A stretch of 64,000 nucleotides of DNA from Wurfbainia villosa (taxonomy: Eukaryota; Streptophyta; Magnoliopsida; Zingiberales; Zingiberaceae): positions 28,291,913 to 28,355,912 of the forward strand of contig CM046007.1 of the NCBI GenBank assembly GCA_025175895.1. Direction: 5' to 3'. The stretch's first letter is position 1, and each line of letters starts with the position of its first letter. Below the pieces are notes generated by a model. That model was not told the origin of the DNA, searched no databases, and saw only the letters and a list, made by a program, of their open reading frames with translations. Below are positions 59,026 to 64,000 of the stretch, in pieces. Both the position numbers and the translations under genes were made by a program.

Positions 59026-62000
59026 GTAGAAGAACCAAGCTTGTGGATAGTTGATAGTGGGTGCTCAAAGCATATGACCGGGGATGAGAGAAAATTCTCC
59101 ACTATCAACCACACTAGCAAAGGAAAAGTGTCATTTGGTAATAGCGGCAAACTTAAAATTCTAGGAAAGGCCACCATTGAGGTATCTCCCAATCTTGCCA
59201 TTCATAAAGTACTATTAGTTAAAAATATGAAATTTAATTTACTTAGTGTAAGTCAACTATGTGATGCAAACTTTGATGTTAGATTTGATTCCTCAAAATG
59301 TTTTATAAGACACAAAACTATAAATGATTGCATGTTAGTAGGCTTTAGGAAATCAAATATATATTATGTTGATTTATCCTATGTTACTAATCCTTCCACT
59401 AAGTGTCTTATTGCAAAAGAAGAAGAAAGTTGGCTTTGGCATAGGAGGCTAGGACACATAAACATGAAGAATATAGCCAAAATAGCGAAATTGAAGCTAG
59501 TCAAAGGATTGCCTAAAGTCAAATTCCTCAAGGACAAGATGTGTGATGCATGCCAAGAAGGGAAACAATTAAAAACATCACACAAAGGTAAAAATTTACT
59601 TAGTACCGCTTTACCGTTAGAATTATTATACATGGATTTATTTGATTGCCATAGTACTCCTTCTATAATTGGTAGTAAATATTGCTTGGTAATAGTAGAT
59701 GATTTCTCTAGGTTTACTTAGGTGTTTTTCTTGAAAAATAAAGATGAAACCTTAGGAATAATCATAGGATTTAGCAAAAGAGTAGAAAATGAAAGAAAAC
59801 TCAAAATCAACCGGATCCGTAGTGATCATGGTGGAGAATTTGAGAATTCTAATTTTTCAAATTTTTTCCTAGAACAAGGGTACAAGCATGAATTTTCTTG
59901 TCCTAGAACACCCCAACAAAATGGGGTTGTGGAAAGAAAAAATCGTGCCCTACAAGAAGTGGCTAGGACAATGCTTAATGCATATTCCTTACCTAGCTAC
60001 TTGTGGGCGGAAGCGGTTAATACCGCTTGCTATATCCAAAATAGGGTATTAATTCATAGGTTTTTAGGAAAAACTCTATTTGAATTGTGGAATTGTACAA
60101 TTCCAACAATTCATTATTTTAAGATCTTTGGACGTAAAGTTTATATCTTAAATACCAAAGATAACCTAAGTAAGTTTGAGTCCAAAGCGGATGAAGGAAT
60201 CCTAGTTGGATACTCATCCACTAGTGTAGGATATAGAGTTTACAATAAAAGGACTCAAAAGATTGAAGAATCTTCAAATGTTTAATTTGATGAAACTTCC
60301 AATACATACCCTAGGAAATCCCCTATTGATGATGATATAAATATTGAAAATCAAGAAATTATCAAACAATTTCAAGACTTAAACTTAGGGGGTAATGATC
60401 AAGGGGGAGGATTGAATCAAGGGGGAGTAAGGGATGATTTCGATGATGAGCATAGGATTGAGGTTGATCATGATCAAACTCCATCTAATACACCTCCTAG
60501 AACCATAAGAGTTCATCAAAGTCACCCCTTAGATCAAATTGTGGGTGAATTATCTCAAGGAGTTAGGACTAGATCATTCCATAGAGATTCTACTAGTCAT
60601 ATTGCTCTAATCTCTCAAATTGAGCCCAAAACAATTAAAGATGCATTACTTGATCCGGATTGGATCTTAGCAATGCAAGATGAATTAGCTCAATTTGAAA
60701 GGAGTCAAGTATGGGAGTTAGTTCCTAGACCAAGTGAAAACACTATTATTACTACAAGATGGGTCTTTAGGAACAAACTAGATGACCAAGGGAATATCAC
60801 TAGAAATAAAGCACGATTAGTTGCAAGGGGTTTTAATCAAGTTGAAGGACTTGATTATGACGAAACATATGCCCCGGTTGCTAGGTTAGAGTCCATTAGA
60901 ATACTTTTAGCATATGCCTCCTATATGGGTTTCAAACTCCATCAAATGGATGCCAATCGACATTCCTAAATGGGTTTATTAAGGAAGAGGTGTATGTAGA
61001 ACAACCTCCCGGGTTTGAAAATATGGACTACCCAAACCATGTATACAAGCTTAGGAAAGCCTTATATGGTTTAAAACAAGCTCCCCGGGTTTGGTATGAA
61101 AGATTGTCATCTTTCCTAATCTCTAAGGATTTCAAAAGGGGTAGTATAGATCAAACTCTCTTTATAAAGTCAACATCTAAGGACATCTTTGTAGCCCAAG
61201 TGTATGTTGATGACATTATCTTTGGGTCAACAAATGATGAACTTCTTCAAGACTTCATTCAAAATATGGAAAAAGAGTTTGAGATGAGTCTAGTTGGAGA
61301 ATTAAATTTCTTCCTAGGATTGCAAGTTAAACAAACAAGTGAAGGAATTTATATTTATCAAACCAAATATGCTAAGGAAATGATTAAGAAATTTGGTTTG
61401 GAAAATACTAAGGTAGTGTCAACTCCAATGGCAACCAATACTAAAATAGATAGTGATAGTGAAGGAAAACAAATAGATCTTACCCTTTATAGGAGCATGA
61501 TTGGTAGCCTCTTGTATTTAACCGCTAGTAGACCCGACATATTATTTGCGGTTGGTATGTGTGCTAGGTATCAATTATGTGCTAAGGAATCTCATTTAGT
61601 TGCCGTTAAGAGAATTTTAAGATATGTTAAAGGTACACTAAATATAGGTCTATGGTACCCTAGGACTAGGTCCTTTGATTTGATTGGGTACACCGATTCC
61701 GATTATGCCGGTTGCAAATTGGATCGGAAGAGTACTAGTAGTGGATGCCAATTCCTTGGGTCCTCCCTAGTGAGTTGGAGTAGTAGGAAGCAACCTTGTG
61801 TTGCTTTATCCACCACCGAGGTCGAATATGTGGCTATGGGTGGTTGTGTAGCTCAACTATTATGGATGAAACATACCTTAGAAGATTATGAGCTATCTTA
61901 CTTCAACATGAAAGTATTTTGTGATAATGTGAGCACCATTAACTTGACCAAAAATCCGGTGCATCACTCTAGGACCAAGCACATTGAAGTGAAACATCAC

Positions 62001-62147
62001 TTCATTAGAGACCATGTGGCTAAGGGGGACATTGAGCTTAATTACATTGAATCTAAGTCCAACCTAGCCGACATCTTTACCAAGCCTCTCCCCGAAATAG
62101 AATTTTCATCACTTAGGAGAGAACTTGGAATGTGCTTTGTAGAATAG
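59026..62147 (+). pseudogene. copia pol of element B
   Basis: It is in the gag frame after the TAG at 59023. Protease: LWIVDSGCSKHMTG (59041). GAG-pre-integrase: HRRLGHINMKN and MCDACQEGK (about 59440-59570). Integrase: D at VIVDDFS, D at RSDHGGEF, E at GVVERKNRAL (59690-59950). RT: VYVDDIIFG (about 61200). RNase H: YTDSDYAGCKLDRKS and ALSTTEVEYVA (about 61690-61835), where relatives have EAEY. Lesions: TAG at 59719-59721 (Trp to stop), TAA at 60283-60285 (Gln to stop) and a 1-nt loss near 60955. About 1,040 codons in all, so only a few lesions separate it from an intact frame. Confidence 0.93.
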
Positions 62148-62640
62148 AAGTGTTGGTTTGCATGATCCTATAGAAATACTAGGATTTATACTTTTAACCA
62201 TCTCACAAAATACTTAGGAAACCATGATTTTTGTATTGAGACACCTAGACAACATGTGAGATGTTAGGAAGATGCACTTGGTTCATCATGCTTGTTATGA
62301 TGCATTACTATGAACCAAAGTGTCATCTAGAGACATTAATCCTTCATTGGACCAATCATTGGGAAGGCCTATGTACAATTAATGTGCATATAGCTCCAAG
62401 AATATGATTGGAAATGTCAAATAAAATAAAATTTAAACTATGTCTATCAAACCTTGAGAAACAATTTCCTATTGATAAGCCAAAGTGATACAAAGTTTTG
62501 CAAAAATATCATAACTTTTGCAAAATCTCAAGATTGTGTCAATATCTAAATCTAGAGGTGATATAATTTTAAAATAATTTTTCCTTGATAGGAAATGATC
62601 TAACAATATTACCCACAAAATTTCGTGATTTTTTGATCTT
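62148..62640 (+). other. 3' untranslated region of copia B
   Basis: It aligns with 4120-4620 of element A, including the shared gtttgcatgatcctatagaaa and ccacaaaatttcgtgatttt-type stretches. Similarity stops at about 62640. Confidence 0.8.
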
Positions 62641-63033
62641 TATTGAATTAATTGATATCGGATCTCGCGCTATTTATGGCGCGATCGACGTGGCATGTAG
62701 CGTTATGCGATCGGGTCACTGATCGATCCCCATCGGGCCTGATTCGCGACTAATGACAATGATCGATGTCGCAGTTTTTAGGGCTTTCCACCGGTTCGAC
62801 TCGCCAAACCTTCTCGATTTTCTCTCCTCTTCCTCTTCCGACGAACTTCCACCGCACCTCTTAGCCGTTCTCCCTTGTTTTTCCAGCGACTTCATCGACC
62901 GGTGATCCCATTTGGAGTGCTCTCCGACTCGAGGACCTCCCCTTGTCACCCCGTTCACGCCCTAGTTTCCACTGAAGATCGCTCACTCGACTAGGGTTCC
63001 GTGGACACTCACTGTTCTTTGATTTTTTTCACC
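62641..63033 (+). other. leader/upstream region of the window-end ORF
   Basis: The first 120 bp are rich in GATCG and GCGC and take the place of the two CAGTCGACTG palindromes in element A. The remainder is CT-rich with no upstream frame of note, as in a plant 5' leader. A weak TATA-like ctatttatgg lies near 62669. No LTR terminus is seen. Confidence 0.45.
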
Positions 63034-64000
63034 ATGCCGCCTAGGTAAATTCTCATCCCTGATCAATGTGTGTTTGTTCCTATAATTTTTGTTTCACTAA
63101 CCGTGCTCTTTTTGTTGTCTTTGTCCATGCATCATCCTTAACCTACATTATGCATACTCTTTTTGTTGTCTTTATCTATGCATCATCCTTAACCTACATT
63201 ATGCATACTCTTTTTGTTGTCTTTATCTATGCATCATCCTTAACCTACATTGTGCATACTTATTTTGTTGTCTTTTCACACATTTAGACTTAAGCATTTT
63301 GCTACTAAGCGTACCCGGGCACCTTCGACCAACGAGGGCCCGTCAAACCCTCGACCCTCTGTCGATCCTCGATTTCCAAATTCCGCACTTGAAAGTGCTT
63401 TCAATAAAAACAAATTCCAACTTATTCCACCTAGATCAATGGATCCCAATTTTCTTAAAGACTACTGTTTTGACATTGTTCAAATCATCCAACATTATAA
63501 ACTTGAGTCTTTAGTTTTTTGTGAACATCACGTAAATATCACTCTTCTCTTTGAATTTTTCAACAACCTGCGACCGGTTGGAGATGGGCTGAGATATCGG
63601 ACTCGCGTTGCTCAGCGCGATCTGGATTTCAGTCCCCAGATCTGGACCGATTTTCTCGGATGTCTCTCTTCCGAGAATGATCTCATTTTATATCCATCTT
63701 GGAGTGAACCTCTTCCACCTCCCTTTGAGGAGATTTCTTTAGATTCCCTTCATACTACTTTCTATCACTCTCCTCGACCTTTGAACACCAATCTATTTCA
63801 ATCACAAGAACTTTCTGCCTCTGACAATGTCCTTTATAAGGTCATTGCTCATTGTCTTCTCCCTATAGTTACCCGAGGTTTGGCCTTGGTTCGACCTACA
63901 CACTTCCTTCTCATGCATATTTTTCGTCAATACTTAGACATTAACATTGGTCTCAATACCTTCCACTGCATCACTCATTTCATAAGGCCAAACAATGGGA
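63034..64000 (+). CDS. spliced ORF, putative plant transposon-protein family, partial
   Basis: Exon 1 is 63034-63044 (ATG CCG CCT AG), the intron is 63045-63287 (GTAAAT...TTTAG) and exon 2 runs from 63288 past the window end. Splicing restores one frame of at least 241 codons without a stop, starting MPPRLKHFATKRTRAPS. The first part is basic and Pro/Ser-rich. A globular part starts near residue 40. A segment with CLLPIVTRG, then LMHIFRQYLDINIGLNTF resembles the 'putative plant transposon protein' domain (LLP...T.V...ALLLY.I....INVG) that accompanies plant retroelements. The function of the family is not known. It is on the strand of copia B, 0.9 kb past its pol stop. It could be an accessory ORF of B or part of a separate inserted element. 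Exon 2 codons show none of the lesions seen in the neighbours. Confidence 0.7.
63106..63275. repeat. 51-bp tandem repeat within the intron
   Basis: Units starting ctctttttgttgtc begin at 63106, 63157 and 63208, with a partial unit at 63259. 51 is divisible by three, so the repeat yields a false 73-codon frame with a repeated FVVFIYASSLTYIMHTL peptide. The whole array lies between the inferred donor and acceptor. Confidence 0.92.

Larger units (their letters stand above)
56114..62640 (+). mobile_element. copia element B, near-complete gag-pol
   Basis: A 5' LTR, primer site, gag, protease, integrase, RT and RNase H are in the normal copia order. The left flank is GTAAA. No 3' LTR occurs before the window ends; the 3' untranslated region aligns with element A up to about 62640, then differs. 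It is inserted in chromovirus 3. Compared with A it has fewer lesions and is the youngest autonomous-type copia copy here. Confidence 0.93.

Noticed and set aside
62716..62958. 80-codon reverse frame upstream of the window-end ORF
   Set aside because: It is antisense to the CT-rich leader; its Glu/Arg/Ser composition is the complement of that CT-rich sequence.
63066..63287. 73-codon frame with a repeated peptide
   Set aside because: It is the 51-bp intronic tandem repeat read through in one frame; the intron model explains it better.

Overview
The window is plant nuclear DNA made almost entirely of LTR retrotransposons. I found no ordinary host gene, rRNA, tRNA or CRISPR array. The TGGTATCAGAGC-type initiator-Met primer sites, Ty1/copia and Ty3/gypsy gag-pol remnants, several-kb chromovirus-type LTRs, GC-rich patches and a TTA-flanked MITE all point to a large, repeat-rich angiosperm genome. 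It feels like a monocot, but nothing here proves that. The coding frames are mostly dead. The stops I could compare between copies are mostly C-to-T or G-to-A changes, as expected of long-methylated DNA.

Layout. 1-835: degenerate direct repeats, then a hairpin-rich possible LTR fragment. 836-6428: 5'-truncated copia element A with its 3' LTR. 6901-13030: truncated Tekay/Del-like chromovirus 1. 13159-16456: solo LTR of the same family on the minus strand, TSD GAAAA. 16931-45331: four-level nest. The outermost layer is a minus-strand Athila/Tat-like gypsy gag-protease remnant. Its gag is split by a second minus-strand gypsy element (17830-43562). That element holds a solo LTR (20551-21533, TSD ACCAT) and copia element C (22624-40561, TSD AAATA). 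The 5' LTR of C is split by a complete 11.2-kb chromovirus (23410-34647). A Harbinger/Tourist-like MITE (43944-44738, TSD TTA) sits in the outer gag. 45332-52262: gypsy LTR pieces interrupted by gag-only copia element D (46584-51877, minus, TSD GTTGT). 52268-56113: 3' end of a minus-strand chromovirus, cut by copia element B. 56114-62640: copia B, the most intact gag-pol here (5' LTR, PBS, gag, protease, integrase, RT, RNase H).

The window ends in a long open frame. An ATG at 63034, a 243-bp GT-AG intron holding a 51-bp tandem repeat, and a second exon open to base 64000 read as one protein resembling the 'putative plant transposon protein' family. It lies on the same strand downstream of copia B pol and before any 3' LTR, where env-like or accessory ORFs are found in some plant LTR elements.

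Overall picture: only copia B and the window-end ORF look near-functional. Elements C and D keep gag but lack pol, and the chromovirus copies share an already decayed pol, so these must have been mobilised in trans. Several unrelated LTR families here carry short arrays of palindromic units (CAGTCGACTG; CCAAG-N-CTTGG; ACTCTCT-N7-AGAGAGT), and in one family the unit number clearly differs between copies.
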